A DNA stretch of 64,000 nucleotides, from the NCBI RefSeq assembly GCF_051175565.1, contig NZ_CP195105.1:2852001-2916000 (forward strand), given 5' to 3'. The position numbers were made by a program, and so were the translations under genes. This DNA is from Daejeonia sp002484105 (lineage in GTDB: Bacteria > Bacteroidota > Bacteroidia > Flavobacteriales > Weeksellaceae). Positions 1-9,116 of the stretch are shown piece after piece (positions within the stretch are counted from its first letter, which is position 1; every line of letters starts with the position of its first letter). Under the pieces are notes generated by a model. It searched no databases. It saw nothing but the letters and a program-made list of their open reading frames with translations, and was not told the origin of the DNA.

Positions 1-11
1 GCTAAAATTGC

Positions 12-19
12 TATCTTTG
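12..19 (+). promoter_or_regulatory. Bacteroidota -7 promoter element
   Basis: TATCTTTG matches the TAnnTTTG -7 consensus of Bacteroidota and lies 14 nt before the ATG of the Gfo/Idh gene. The -33 element would fall outside the window. Confidence 0.6.
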
Positions 20-33
20 GACAAAAATTTTAT

Positions 34-1017
34 ATGCTGAAAGCAGGACTCGTAGGTGCAGGACACCTCGGAAAAATACATCTGAAACTCCTCCAGCAGT
101 CGGAAAAATACGAACTGGTGGGTTTCCACGACAATGATGCGGAAAACGGAAAAAAACTGGAAGCAGAATTCGGTTACAGATTCTTTGAAGATTTTGACGA
201 ACTGCTCTCGCAGATCCAGATGCTGGATATTGTGACGCCCACCATTTACCATTACGACTATGCCATGAAAGCCATTCACCATGGTCTTCATTTTTTCATC
301 GAAAAACCGGTAACACAAAACCTGAAACAGGCCGAAGATATTATCCGGAAATGTGAAGAGAAAGGTATCAAAGCACAGGTAGGCCATGTCGAACGCTATA
401 ATCCGGCTTTTATTGCCACCAAAGACTATATCAGAAATCCGATGTTCATCGAAATCCACCGCCTGGCAGAATTCAACCCGCGTGGCACAGATGTATCGGT
501 AGTACTTGACCTGATGATCCATGATCTGGACATCCTGCTGAGCATCGTAAAATCAAATGTAAAAGATATCCATGCCAGCGGCGTTTGTGTGGTGAGCAAA
601 ACCCCCGATATTGCCAATGCAAGAATTGAATTCGAGAACGGATGCGCAGCCAATCTGACGACTTCCAGAATATCGATGAAGGCCATGAGAAAATCCAGAT
701 TCTTCCAGAAAGATGCTTATATTTCTGTGGATTTCCTGGACAAAAAAGCAGAAGTCATCCGCATGAAAGAAGCACCGGCAGAACCGTCCCCATTCGATAT
801 GATTATCGAAAATGCCGACGGCGAAAAGAACCAGATTATTTTTGAATATCCGGATATCCATCCCAACAATGCCATCCTTGACGAACTGAATTCTTTCGCA
901 GATGCCATTGAAGAAAACAAGCCAATACAAGTCTCGCTGGAAGACGGAACTGAAGCGCTGAAAGTCGCCCTGAAAATTATGAACCTGATTGAGCAGGCAC
1001 ACCTGGCAATAAAATAA
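34..1017 (+). CDS. Gfo/Idh/MocA family NAD(P)-dependent oxidoreductase
   Basis: This is a 327-residue cytosolic oxidoreductase of the Gfo/Idh/MocA family. An N-terminal Rossmann fold carries GAGHLG (residues 8-13), and the family EKP motif is at residues 90-92. The rest fits the alpha/beta substrate domain, with a likely catalytic His in the stretch LMIHDLDIL. The substrate, usually a sugar or cyclitol derivative, cannot be told from sequence. In flavobacteria this type sits beside housekeeping genes rather than sugar operons, so the role is open. A TAnnTTTG element just upstream supports the ATG chosen. The next gene starts 40 nt downstream. Confidence 0.88.
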   Translation: MLKAGLVGAGHLGKIHLKLLQQSEKYELVGFHDNDAENGKKLEAEFGYRFFEDFDELLSQIQMLDIVTPTIYHYDYAMKAIHHGLHFFIEKPVTQNLKQAEDIIRKCEEKGIKAQVGHVERYNPAFIATKDYIRNPMFIEIHRLAEFNPRGTDVSVVLDLMIHDLDILLSIVKSNVKDIHASGVCVVSKTPDIANARIEFENGCAANLTTSRISMKAMRKSRFFQKDAYISVDFLDKKAEVIRMKEAPAEPSPFDMIIENADGEKNQIIFEYPDIHPNNAILDELNSFADAIEENKPIQVSLEDGTEALKVALKIMNLIEQAHLAIK

Positions 1018-1056
1018 AACCGGCAGCAAAGGATTTTAACCTACAAAAAATTTTTA

Positions 1057-1944
1057 ATGAAAAACTACCGCTTCCTGTTGCTGATGATCTTGATCAGCAG
1101 TTTCTTCTTTGCCCAGCGCACGCTCCTTGCAAAAGTGGATTCCATTGCAGGAAAGGATGCTACAATAGCCGTTTCTGTAAAAGGAATGGATTTCCCTTTT
1201 GAATTCAACAATGAGAATTCGGAACGTCATCTCCCGATGCAGAGTGTCTTCAAATTCCACATTGCATGCACCGTGCTGAACTTTGTGGATAGGGGAAAAC
1301 TCAGTCTGAACCAGAAGATTTTTGTTTCAAAAAAAGATTTTCTGCCCGATACCTGGTCGCCCATCCGTGAAAAATATCCACAGGGCAACGTCCGCCTGAA
1401 ACTTTCTGAAATTCTATATTATACCGTTGCGATGAGCGACAACAATGGCTGTGACATCCTGCTTCGCCTGATTGGTGGGACAGACACCGTGCAGAAGTTT
1501 ATGGATACAAAAGGAATCCATCATTTCCAGATCCGGTACAATGAAGAACAAATGCACAGCTGATGGGATTTTCAGTTTGAAAATTACACGACAAGCCATT
1601 CTCTGGCAGAGGTTCTGGATCAATTCTATCAAGGAAAATTATTGTCGGCTGCTTCCACAAAATGGTTGATGAACATTCTGCTGAAAACCACCACCGGAAC
1701 CAATAAGCTAAAGGCCGGACTGCCCGCAAACACACCTATTGCGCACAAAACCGGAGCATCGGGAAGAAAAGACGGTATTGCTGCTGCAGAAAACGATATG
1801 GGAATTATCACGCTGCCAGACGGCAGACATTATGCCATTGCTGTACTTGTGAGCAACTCGCCTATGCCGGATGACGCAAATTGTGCAGTCATCGAAAAAA
1901 TTTCGCGCGCCGTATGGAATTTTCTGAATAAACAGTATCTTTAG
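1057..1944 (+). pseudogene. Class A beta-lactamase (PER/VEB/CME-like) interrupted by an in-frame TGA
   Basis: Reading straight through gives a 295-codon class A serine beta-lactamase. It has a signal peptide ending near FFFAQ (residue 20), SVFK (S63, K66), SDN (127-129), an omega-loop NEEQMH (162-167) holding the general-base Glu, and KTG (231-233). Codon 169 (1561-1563) is TGA; both halves stay in one frame with homology on either side. In VEB-type enzymes the omega-loop reads MHKDW and here it reads MHS-stop-W, so the stop replaces the Asp position. GAT-TGG to TGA-TGG needs two offsetting single-base shifts rather than one substitution. The gene is probably inactive, unless there is readthrough or a sequencing error. 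It was likely an intrinsic extended-spectrum enzyme exported to the periplasm. Confidence 0.85.
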
Positions 1945-1990
1945 GAACAGTATTATCATCCCTGAAAAAAACAAAAATCTTTACAGAAAC

Positions 1991-2881
1991 ATGAAAAATA
2001 TTGTTGTGATTGGTGCAGGAACAATGGGAAACGGCATTGCCCATGTCTTCGCACAGAACGGATACCATGTAAACCTTGCCGATATCTCGGAGAATGCTTT
2101 GGACAAAGGTCTTGCAACCATCTCCGCCAACCTTGCCCGAATGATTGCCAAAGGCAGCCTGACGGAAGAACAAAAAACGGCAACGCTTGCCAATATTGCA
2201 AAATTTACCAGTATCAGTGAAGCTGTAAAAGATGCGGAACTTATAGTGGAAGCCGCTACAGAAAATCTGGAACTGAAACTGGATATCTTCCGCAAAATTG
2301 ATGCTTGTGCACCCGAAAACTGCATTCTGGCCACCAATACTTCGTCGATATCCATCACCAAAATAGCTTCCGCTACCCAACGTCCCGGCAAAGTAATCGG
2401 TATGCACTTTATGAACCCTGTACCGATCATGAAACTGGTGGAAATTATCAAAGGATACTCCACCTCCAAAGCAACATTTGATGCCGTTTTTGAAATGTCG
2501 AAAGCGTTAGGAAAAGTTCCGGTAGAAGTTAACGATTATCCTGGTTTTGTCGCCAACAGAATCCTGATGCCGATGATTAATGAAGCGATTGAAACGCTGT
2601 ACAACGGTGTGGCCGGAGTCGAGGAAATCGATACGGTAATGAAGTTGGGAATGGCACATCCGATGGGACCTTTGCAACTGGCAGATTTCATTGGCCTGGA
2701 TGTGTGTTTGGCAATTCTAAATGTAATGTACGACGGGTTCAAAAATCCGAAATACGCCCCTAATCCACTTCTGGTAAACATGGTGACTGCCGGAAAACTC
2801 GGTGTAAAATCCGGGGAAGGTTTTTACGATTATTCTCAAACCCGAAAAGCCGAAACAGTTTCCGAAAGGTTTCGGCGGTAG
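1991..2881 (+). CDS. hbd: 3-hydroxybutyryl-CoA dehydrogenase
   Basis: This 296-residue enzyme interconverts (S)-3-hydroxybutyryl-CoA and acetoacetyl-CoA using NAD(P). The N-terminal Rossmann domain starts with GAGTMGNG (8-15). The catalytic dyad region is HFMNP (139-143) followed by LVE (Glu151). The C-terminal 3HCDH domain has the usual GFVANR and HPMGPLQLADFIG stretches. Length is normal for a stand-alone dehydrogenase (about 280-300), with no hydratase fusion. It probably works in short-chain fatty acid, butanoate or phenylacetate catabolism; paaH is the alternative name. It stands alone here. Confidence 0.92.
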   Translation: MKNIVVIGAGTMGNGIAHVFAQNGYHVNLADISENALDKGLATISANLARMIAKGSLTEEQKTATLANIAKFTSISEAVKDAELIVEAATENLELKLDIFRKIDACAPENCILATNTSSISITKIASATQRPGKVIGMHFMNPVPIMKLVEIIKGYSTSKATFDAVFEMSKALGKVPVEVNDYPGFVANRILMPMINEAIETLYNGVAGVEEIDTVMKLGMAHPMGPLQLADFIGLDVCLAILNVMYDGFKNPKYAPNPLLVNMVTAGKLGVKSGEGFYDYSQTRKAETVSERFRR

Positions 2882-2947
2882 GAATTCTCAAAACGATACA
2901 ATACCTGCATTCGGGTTCATATAATGATTTTTAATTGATTCTGATTA

Positions 2948-3355
2948 ATGTCCTTTACACTTAAAAAAGAAGATTTACGTCAATATTCCATCGCAGGCAT
3001 ACTCTTTCTGCTGCTGCTGATTCCCAATTTTTTTACACTTTTCTACTCTACCGACATCAAAGGAAACCTGAAAATGAGCGCAGCATATCTTATGCTTTGT
3101 ATCGCGATATGGGCATTGGTAGGCGCTATCGCAGGCATCCGGAATATGTTCCGGATCGGACTGGTATTTTTTCTTTTTGCTCCTGTAGAAATCGGATTTG
3201 TAAAAAGTGTTGGAATGCCTGTGAACCGAGGTCTGATGGAGGCACTTCTCCACACAGATTTTCATGAAGCCAGAGAACAGATTATCTCTAATATCCCTGC
3301 GCTGATACTGATGCTGCTGCTGGCAGGAGTTTATATTTTTTTTCTAAGTACATGA
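2948..3355 (+). pseudogene. EptA/MCR-like phosphoethanolamine transferase, 5' fragment (cut by IS)
   Basis: This encodes the N-terminal membrane part of an EptA-type lipid A phosphoethanolamine transferase. There are four hydrophobic helices (residues about 14-33, 43-63, 69-86, 116-135). Native sequence ends at the GTAC target duplication (3348-3351); the last codon and the TGA at 3353-3355 come from the inserted IS element. Deleting the IS and one GTAC joins 3351 to 4552 in frame and restores about 568 codons, normal for the family. The insertion is therefore recent and the gene is otherwise intact. Confidence 0.85.
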
Positions 3356-4450
3356 CAAAACCTGTACAACACAGAAATTCAGTTTATTGAATCCAGATAG
3401 CAGGACCTCTGAGAGGTAATCGAGTCCGTATTTAAAGCAGGATTTAGCTCTTCGTCCATGTTTCTTGATTTTTATGGGTTTAATCTGTGTATCGATATAA
3501 TCTCCAATCAGGTAGCACCAAATAAAGGCCATCATAGTCAGCATCATTAGTTTTTCGAGTCTGTCTAGTGCCGTTAGATGGGTATCTTCTATATTGAATC
3601 CGCTGGATTTCATGCCTCTGAAGAGCGTTTCGATTTGCCAACGTTCTCTATAATAAGACAACGCTTCATCAGGTTTGTTGAAGGATACCAGTACAAGCAG
3701 CTCTACTTTTCCCTGAACAACAGATTTTGTGGCCGAGAGATAGCAAAGTTCTTCGCCTAGGCTCACGATATGCCGGTAATGTTGGCATTGGTTTACTTTG
3801 ACTGCGTTGAACAGGTGAGAAACCTTGATGTACTGCTGCTTTCGTGGCAGGAAAACCTTGAAGTTGTTGCGGATGCGGATGTGATAGCGGATCTGGTTAC
3901 GGTTCAGGAATTTCAACCATTTATCACCTACGAATTCCCTGTCGGCCAGAAGGCAGTCGATACGCTCTGTGCCAAACCAATCCATGAAATCCTGCATCAG
4001 ATCAATACGTTCCTCTGTGCTGGAGTTGCCCCTCTTATCGAGCATCTTGAAAAGAAGCGGAATGGCCACATTTCTGTAAGCAACGCCCAACATTAATATG
4101 TTGATATTGCTGCCTCCAAACTTCCAGTTTGTTCTGTCCATCACCAGAATGAGTTTCCCTTTAATGGGTAACGATTTGAATATGAATGAACTCACGAGCT
4201 TCATCGGCAATTCCACTTCTGCCATGAATCGCTGTATGCGCCGTATACAACTCGAGGCCAGACTTGGAGTGTCAAATGCCGCAGACACCTTGACAAAGTT
4301 GACCGACTTTGCTTTGCATAGCGCTGTTATGAAAAGACAGATAAGGCGGATCCTGGCCAGGTGGAGATCTTTGCCCATATGGGCTTTAAATAATGGGAAT
4401 AAGGCTGTATCTTTGGCGACATGGCTGGGGTTCTTTTTTAAAGGCATCAT
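3344..4450 (-). CDS. IS4-family transposase (DDE)
   Basis: A 368-residue transposase with a DDE catalytic core: the first Asp in VMDRTNW, the second in LADREF, and the YREK signature YRERWQIETLFRGMK carrying the Glu. N-terminal residues 1-100 should hold the DNA-binding part. The ORF has no stop codon inside the element: its last codons are written by the terminal inverted repeat, and the TAG (3344-3346) lies in the host gene beyond the target duplication. The protein tail therefore depends on the insertion site. It starts about 97 bp inside the right end. Confidence 0.9.
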   Translation of the reverse strand: MMPLKKNPSHVAKDTALFPLFKAHMGKDLHLARIRLICLFITALCKAKSVNFVKVSAAFDTPSLASSCIRRIQRFMAEVELPMKLVSSFIFKSLPIKGKLILVMDRTNWKFGGSNINILMLGVAYRNVAIPLLFKMLDKRGNSSTEERIDLMQDFMDWFGTERIDCLLADREFVGDKWLKFLNRNQIRYHIRIRNNFKVFLPRKQQYIKVSHLFNAVKVNQCQHYRHIVSLGEELCYLSATKSVVQGKVELLVLVSFNKPDEALSYYRERWQIETLFRGMKSSGFNIEDTHLTALDRLEKLMMLTMMAFIWCYLIGDYIDTQIKPIKIKKHGRRAKSCFKYGLDYLSEVLLSGFNKLNFCVVQVLSCT

Positions 4451-4547
4451 TTGATTAATAATCCTTCAATATACTGAATTTCAGCCTTTTAACCAAATAT
4501 AAAGCCACTTATTTTACTGACTTTTAACGCTTTGCATGTTTTGTCAT
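3352..4547 (-). mobile_element. IS4-family insertion sequence, 1196 bp
   Basis: Both ends carry an imperfect terminal inverted repeat. The left end begins ATGACAAAACCTGTA; the complement of the right end begins ATGACAAAACATGCA. Each is flanked by the same tetranucleotide GTAC (3348-3351 and 4548-4551), taken as the target duplication; because GTAC is itself a palindrome, the boundary could shift by a few bases. The element holds one transposase on the minus strand, opposite to the gene it interrupts. Confidence 0.85.
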
Positions 4548-5854
4548 GTACTATAATTTTTTTTCTTTCACGGTTAAAGAATCTCCATATCCCGAAAAAG
4601 ATACGATTGCTGACCATCGGATTATTTGCACTGCTCAATATAATTCTTTACTGGCAGATGTACCGCTCGCTCGATGGTATGGACATTAACGACCAGCCAG
4701 AGTCTGCACTGGAAATTACTCTGAAAAAATATCAGAAAATATACCCGGTCAATATTCTGGTAAACGGAAGTATTGTGTATGCCGAAGAACGCAGAAATCA
4801 AAAACTGATGAAAAAACTTTCCCGTTTTCGGTTTGAATCGAAGCAGAATCCTGCGGATCATTCTCCCGAAGTCTATGTACTGGTCATCGGCGAAACTGCG
4901 CGCTACGCATCATTTCATATCAACGGATATGCGAGGGAAACCAGCCCGAACCTTGAAAAAATTCCCAACCTGGTTTCTTTTACCAATATGTATACGTCTG
5001 CCAATCTTACAGAGCTTTCCGTTCCACAGCTTATTACACGGGCTACACCGCAGAACTTTGATCTTCAGTATAAAGAAAAAACCATTCTTGACGCTTTCAG
5101 CGAAGCAGGTTTCTTTACCGCCTGGATCAGCGACCAAAGCAGTAAAAATGCTGTCGTCAACCGCCTGAAAAGTACCGCCGGATATTGTTATTTTTCAAAA
5201 ACCGATTTCGACTCCGACCACAACTACGACGGTTATCTGCTGAAAAATCTCGACAAAGTGCTACGCAGTCCGGCCTCAAAAAAATTCATTGTGATCCATA
5301 CTTTGGGGAGCCATTTCCGGTACAGCAACCGCTATCCCGCTTCTTTTGAAAAATTCCGTCCAAATATAGGCAAAACCGGGTACGAACAGCTTACTGTAAA
5401 CAATAAGGAAGAAATTGTGAATTCCTACGACAACTCTGTGCTCTACACCGACTGGTTCCTATCGCAGGTGGTTTCCAGAATCCGGAAGACGGGAAGTGCT
5501 TCGGCAATGCTATATCTTTCGGATCACGGCGACAACCTTTTTGATGACAGCCGCCAGCTGATGGGCCATGGAACCGCCAACCCCACAAAATACGAATATC
5601 ATATTCCCTGTTTCGTATGGCTTTCTGACTTATATATGAAAAACCATCCGCAGCAAACCAGAGCTTTTGAAGAAAACCGGAATAAAAGAGCGTCTTCCAC
5701 TTCCACGTTCTATACCTTGCTGGACATGGCAAATATCCGCTACCGGAACTCTGCTGCTGAAATCAGCAAAAGCCTTGCAAATCCGGCATACAAAGCACCT
5801 GAACAAAGAGTCATGCTGAACAGCGATAAGAAAATAATTCTGCTTCCTGACTGA
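4532..5854 (+). pseudogene. EptA/MCR-like phosphoethanolamine transferase, 3' fragment
   Basis: True homologous sequence starts at 4552; the first codons come from the IS end. The fragment holds the fifth membrane helix (about residues 28-45) and the complete periplasmic sulfatase-fold domain. Visible active-site motifs are VIGETARYASF (metal-binding Glu), the nucleophile Thr in NLTELSVP, VIHTLGSHF (His), LSDHGDNLF (Asp-His) and a final HGTANP. The intact enzyme would move phosphoethanolamine from phosphatidylethanolamine to lipid A at the periplasmic face of the inner membrane, which lowers polymyxin binding. A free-standing soluble domain could be made from an internal start, but without its membrane anchor it is unlikely to work. 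Confidence 0.85.
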
Positions 5855-5855
5855 A

Positions 5856-5881
5856 TTGTATCTTAATTTTTGTTACTTTTG
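5856..5881 (+). promoter_or_regulatory. Promoter for the small acidic protein gene
   Basis: TTG (5856-5858) and TACTTTTG (5874-5881, TAnnTTTG) precede the ATG at 5903. The 15-bp spacing is shorter than usual. Confidence 0.5.
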
Positions 5882-5902
5882 TTTATACTAAAATTTATCA
5901 AA

Positions 5903-6145
5903 ATGAAATTACCTAAATTTTTACTGGCAGACAATTCAGATTTCCCTGAAGATCTATTTGTAGTACATACAGAATACCCGCGTTTTATTCTGAATGTTGA
6001 AGAAGAGGAAGTAGAATGGCTGGATGACCTTGAAGGTGACGACGAAGAAACCGTTGCGGAAGAAGCCACCAAAGTTGTGGAAGAAGCCTTCAGATGGTGC
6101 GACGAAGAGCTCGCCAAATATGACGATGAAGACGATGACGAATAA
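5903..6145 (+). CDS. Conserved small acidic protein, function unknown
   Basis: An 80-residue, very acidic protein. Its last 45 residues are mostly Glu and Asp with a run of DEDDDE at the end. The ATG at 5903 was chosen over an upstream in-frame TTG because the promoter -7 box (5874-5881) leaves an ordinary short leader there. It has no signal peptide or membrane helix, so it should be cytosolic. I recognise the pattern as a flavobacterial conserved hypothetical but know of no function. A strong terminator follows directly, so it is a single-gene transcript. Confidence 0.75.
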   Translation: MKLPKFLLADNSDFPEDLFVVHTEYPRFILNVEEEEVEWLDDLEGDDEETVAEEATKVVEEAFRWCDEELAKYDDEDDDE

Positions 6146-6153
6146 AAAAATAC

Positions 6154-6180
6154 AGGAACCCATTGGGTTCCTTTTTCTTT
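6154..6180 (+). terminator. Intrinsic terminator
   Basis: An 8-bp perfect stem AGGAACCC/GGGTTCCT with a 3-nt loop is followed by a T-rich tract. It ends the small acidic protein transcript. Confidence 0.85.
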
Positions 6181-6195
6181 AAAATTTTTCGGTTC

Positions 6196-6600
6196 TTACT
6201 GCTGTTTGTTCAGTTTCAGAAGCAAGAGACCATCTTTATAAAGTTCCAGCGTATTTCCGTTGACCACATATTTATTGGCTTCGGACAGCATTTTCAGGAA
6301 ATTATCTTCTACAGACATATTGTCGCAGAACATTTTGGTAGCTCCGACATTGCCAGCGGAAAAACCTCCTGAAGAGGCATTCAGCACCACTTCTCCAAAA
6401 TAATTATTGCATCCGGCATTTCCCGTAATTTTTGTACCCTCAATATTCAGTGTCGGCGTTTTGCCTTTTACCTGATCCGCCAGCACCCACTTGGTCCCTG
6501 AAATAGCAGGCTGGGACTTCCCTACTTTGGAAACTGTAGAAGTTGCCGTACACGAAAAAAGGACTGTAGCCGCCATTATTCCGAAGATTAGATTTTTCAT
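6196..6600 (-). CDS. META domain (HslJ-like) lipoprotein
   Basis: A 134-residue predicted lipoprotein. The signal sequence ends in VLFSC with Cys17 as the lipid-attachment residue. The META/HslJ fold follows, with the typical beginning SGTKWVLADQ and the conserved GCNNYFGE stretch, then a C-terminal ELYKDGLLLLKL strand. META proteins sit in the periplasm or outer membrane; in E. coli HslJ is linked to novobiocin tolerance and heat shock, but no precise activity is known. The start at 6600 was chosen because a longer reading adds 21 residues that would spoil the signal peptide. Confidence 0.85.
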   Translation of the reverse strand: MKNLIFGIMAATVLFSCTATSTVSKVGKSQPAISGTKWVLADQVKGKTPTLNIEGTKITGNAGCNNYFGEVVLNASSGGFSAGNVGATKMFCDNMSVEDNFLKMLSEANKYVVNGNTLELYKDGLLLLKLNKQQ

Positions 6601-6661
6601 AATTTCAATTTTAACGTTTTCCAAAAGTACAAAATTCTTCGGCTTATGGAGAATTCCAGAC

Positions 6662-6686
6662 AAAAAAACACCGGATTTCTCCGGTG
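6662..6686 (-). terminator. Intrinsic terminator of the dnaN-CNNM-pheT run
   Basis: On the minus strand the stem CACCGGA/TCCGGTG is followed by seven T residues, 27 nt past the pheT stop. Confidence 0.85.
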
Positions 6687-6713
6687 CATGTGATCTTTAT
6701 AAATGCAGATATT

Positions 6714-9113
6714 CTATCGGAGTTCTGCTGCAAAATTTTTTTTGAAGGTATTAATCAGATCCTCCATCACTTTATTGATTTCCTTGTCTTCCAGGGTTTT
6801 GTCTTCATTGAGAAGTTCAAAACTCATCGCATAGGATTTCTTGCCTTCCGGCAGATTTTTACCTTCGTAAACATCAAATAGGCTGATATCTTTCAGGAAC
6901 GGAGACTTGCTGCTGCGTGCCGCCTTGTAGAGATCAGCATACGCAACATTCTTGTCGATAAGGAGAGCCAGGTCTCTTCTGATTTTGTTAAATTTCGGAA
7001 TATCAGCAAACTTCAGGTTTCCGGTTTTTCTAAGGCTCTGTGCTGTTTCAAGTTCAATTTCTGCATAGAAGCATTCCTGATCAATATCAAATTCTTTCAG
7101 CAGAGCTGCCGAAACCCTTCCAAGCCGCGCCAGTGTTTTGCCGTCGGCTTTCAGTTCGAGGGCATCCGAGAAACGTTCGTCTACGAGCGAACTTTCATCA
7201 GCAGCAACCTGCAGTCTGTCGAGCAGAAGGTTCACATATCCTTTCAGAAAATAGAAACTGGTCGGTGATTTTGGCTGCAACCAGTTTTCAGGATGATTGT
7301 TTCCGGAAACCAGTATTGCCAGCTGTTTGCGTTCTTCGTATTTTTCTTTTTTATGGTAAATTTTTCCGAGTTCAAAGAATTTGATATCCTCATTTTTACG
7401 GTTCAGATTATAGGCGGCGTTACCAAGAAGGCCTTCCAGGAGAGACTTTCTCATGGCTGAAAGTTCCTTGCTGAGTGGGTTCAGCAGAACAACGGCATCC
7501 GACTCGTTTTTAACGGACGTCAGTGAGTTGTTCATCACCTCATGGAATCCCTGACTCTGCAGCGTTCTTGCCCAGACATTTTCAAGTTCGTCCTGATCTT
7601 CACTGCTCAGCTTCACAGGGGTGAAGGATATTTTCTGCGGAGCGTCGATTTTGTTGTATCCGTAAATTCTCAGAATATCTTCAATAACATCAATCTCACG
7701 GGTAACGTCTGCACGGTACGCCGGAACGGAAATTTCAAAACCGTTCGGGATTTCGTTCAGAATACTGATTTCGAGATTACGTAAAATTTCTTTCACTTTT
7801 TCCCGGTGTATTTTGGTACCGAGAATCTGTTCGATTTTCGAAAACCTGAGGATAATATAAGAATCTTCTATCTTCTTTGGATATTCTTCCAGAAGATTTC
7901 CGGCCATTTTCCCACCGGTCAGTTCCTCCATCATCGTGACGGCATGGGTGATACATGTACGCACATTGTTGGGGTCGATACCTCTTTCAAAACGGAAAGA
8001 AGCATCGGTATTCAAGCCGTGAAATTTCGCGGCTTTACGCACGGCAACCGGATTGAAATAAGCACTTTCGAGAAAGATATTCTTTGTATTTTCCGAAACA
8101 CCGCTTTCGGCACCGCCAAAAACGCCGGCGATACACATCGGAGTATCGTTTCCGTCTTTAATGATAATTTCGGAGCCATTCAGTGTTCTTTCTATACCAT
8201 CAAGCGTTATCAGTTTTGTGCCTTCGGCAACTGTTCCGACTTTCACGGTTTTTCCTGCAATTTTATCTGCATCAAAAGCGTGAAGCGGCTGTCCGAGACC
8301 ATGAAGTATATAGTTGGTGACATCCACCACATTGTTGATGGGTGCGAGTCCTATGGCCCGAAGTCTGTTCTGCAGCCATTCGGGAGATTCCTTTACTTCA
8401 ATATTTTCAATTACTGCGCCGATATATCGGGGGCATAGTGCGCTGTCTTCCACTTCGAGTTTAAAATCATTCTGTCCTTCAATATCAAGCGGCAGAGATT
8501 TTAGTTTCTGAAATTCAGAATTCATCTGGTTGGAGGCGAGATATGCATGCAGGTCGCGCGCCACACCATAATGCGACATTGCATCGGTACGGTTGGGCGT
8601 CAGTCCGATTTCAAAGACACGGTCATTCACCAGACTGAAATAACTGGCAAACGGCTCGCCGGTTTTAAATTTTTCTTCATCCAAAACCATGATACCGTCA
8701 TGGCTGTCTCCAAGTCCGAGTTCATCCTCCGCACAAATCATTCCCTGCGAAATTTCGCCGCGGAGTTTGGCTTCTTTAATTTCAAATGAGTTCCCGTTTT
8801 TATCATAGATTTTGGTTCCGATGGTTGCTACAGGTACCGTTTGCCCGGCAGCAACATTCGGTGCACCACATACGATATGCAGCACTTTTCCGTGTCCTAC
8901 ATCTACGGTGGTCACTTTCAGTTTGTCTGCATTGGGATGTTTTTCGCATGTCAGCACTTTTCCGACTACAATCCCCTCCAAACTTCCTTTCACGCTCTCG
9001 AATTTCTCAAGTCCTTCCACTTCCAGGCCGATATCGGTGAGGTATTCACTGATTTTTTCGGTTTTAAGATCGGTTTTGATGAAATCTTTAAGCCAGTTGT
9101 CTGATATTTTCAT
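6714..9113 (-). CDS. pheT: Phenylalanine--tRNA ligase beta subunit
   Basis: This 799-residue beta subunit forms the alpha2-beta2 enzyme that charges tRNA-Phe. Domains in order: N-terminal tRNA-binding fold (about 40-150, CEKHPNADKLKV), B3/B4 editing domain (about 210-380), B5 DNA-binding-like domain (about 410-480), catalytic-like core, and the C-terminal anticodon-binding FDX-ACB domain (about 705-799, FNKIRRDLALLID). Length matches the family. The alpha subunit gene pheS is not in this window, as is common in Bacteroidota. The start lies 3 nt past the stop of the upstream CNNM gene, so the two are cotranscribed. Confidence 0.97.
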   Translation of the reverse strand: MKISDNWLKDFIKTDLKTEKISEYLTDIGLEVEGLEKFESVKGSLEGIVVGKVLTCEKHPNADKLKVTTVDVGHGKVLHIVCGAPNVAAGQTVPVATIGTKIYDKNGNSFEIKEAKLRGEISQGMICAEDELGLGDSHDGIMVLDEEKFKTGEPFASYFSLVNDRVFEIGLTPNRTDAMSHYGVARDLHAYLASNQMNSEFQKLKSLPLDIEGQNDFKLEVEDSALCPRYIGAVIENIEVKESPEWLQNRLRAIGLAPINNVVDVTNYILHGLGQPLHAFDADKIAGKTVKVGTVAEGTKLITLDGIERTLNGSEIIIKDGNDTPMCIAGVFGGAESGVSENTKNIFLESAYFNPVAVRKAAKFHGLNTDASFRFERGIDPNNVRTCITHAVTMMEELTGGKMAGNLLEEYPKKIEDSYIILRFSKIEQILGTKIHREKVKEILRNLEISILNEIPNGFEISVPAYRADVTREIDVIEDILRIYGYNKIDAPQKISFTPVKLSSEDQDELENVWARTLQSQGFHEVMNNSLTSVKNESDAVVLLNPLSKELSAMRKSLLEGLLGNAAYNLNRKNEDIKFFELGKIYHKKEKYEERKQLAILVSGNNHPENWLQPKSPTSFYFLKGYVNLLLDRLQVAADESSLVDERFSDALELKADGKTLARLGRVSAALLKEFDIDQECFYAEIELETAQSLRKTGNLKFADIPKFNKIRRDLALLIDKNVAYADLYKAARSSKSPFLKDISLFDVYEGKNLPEGKKSYAMSFELLNEDKTLEDKEINKVMEDLINTFKKNFAAELR

Positions 9114-9116
9114 TTC

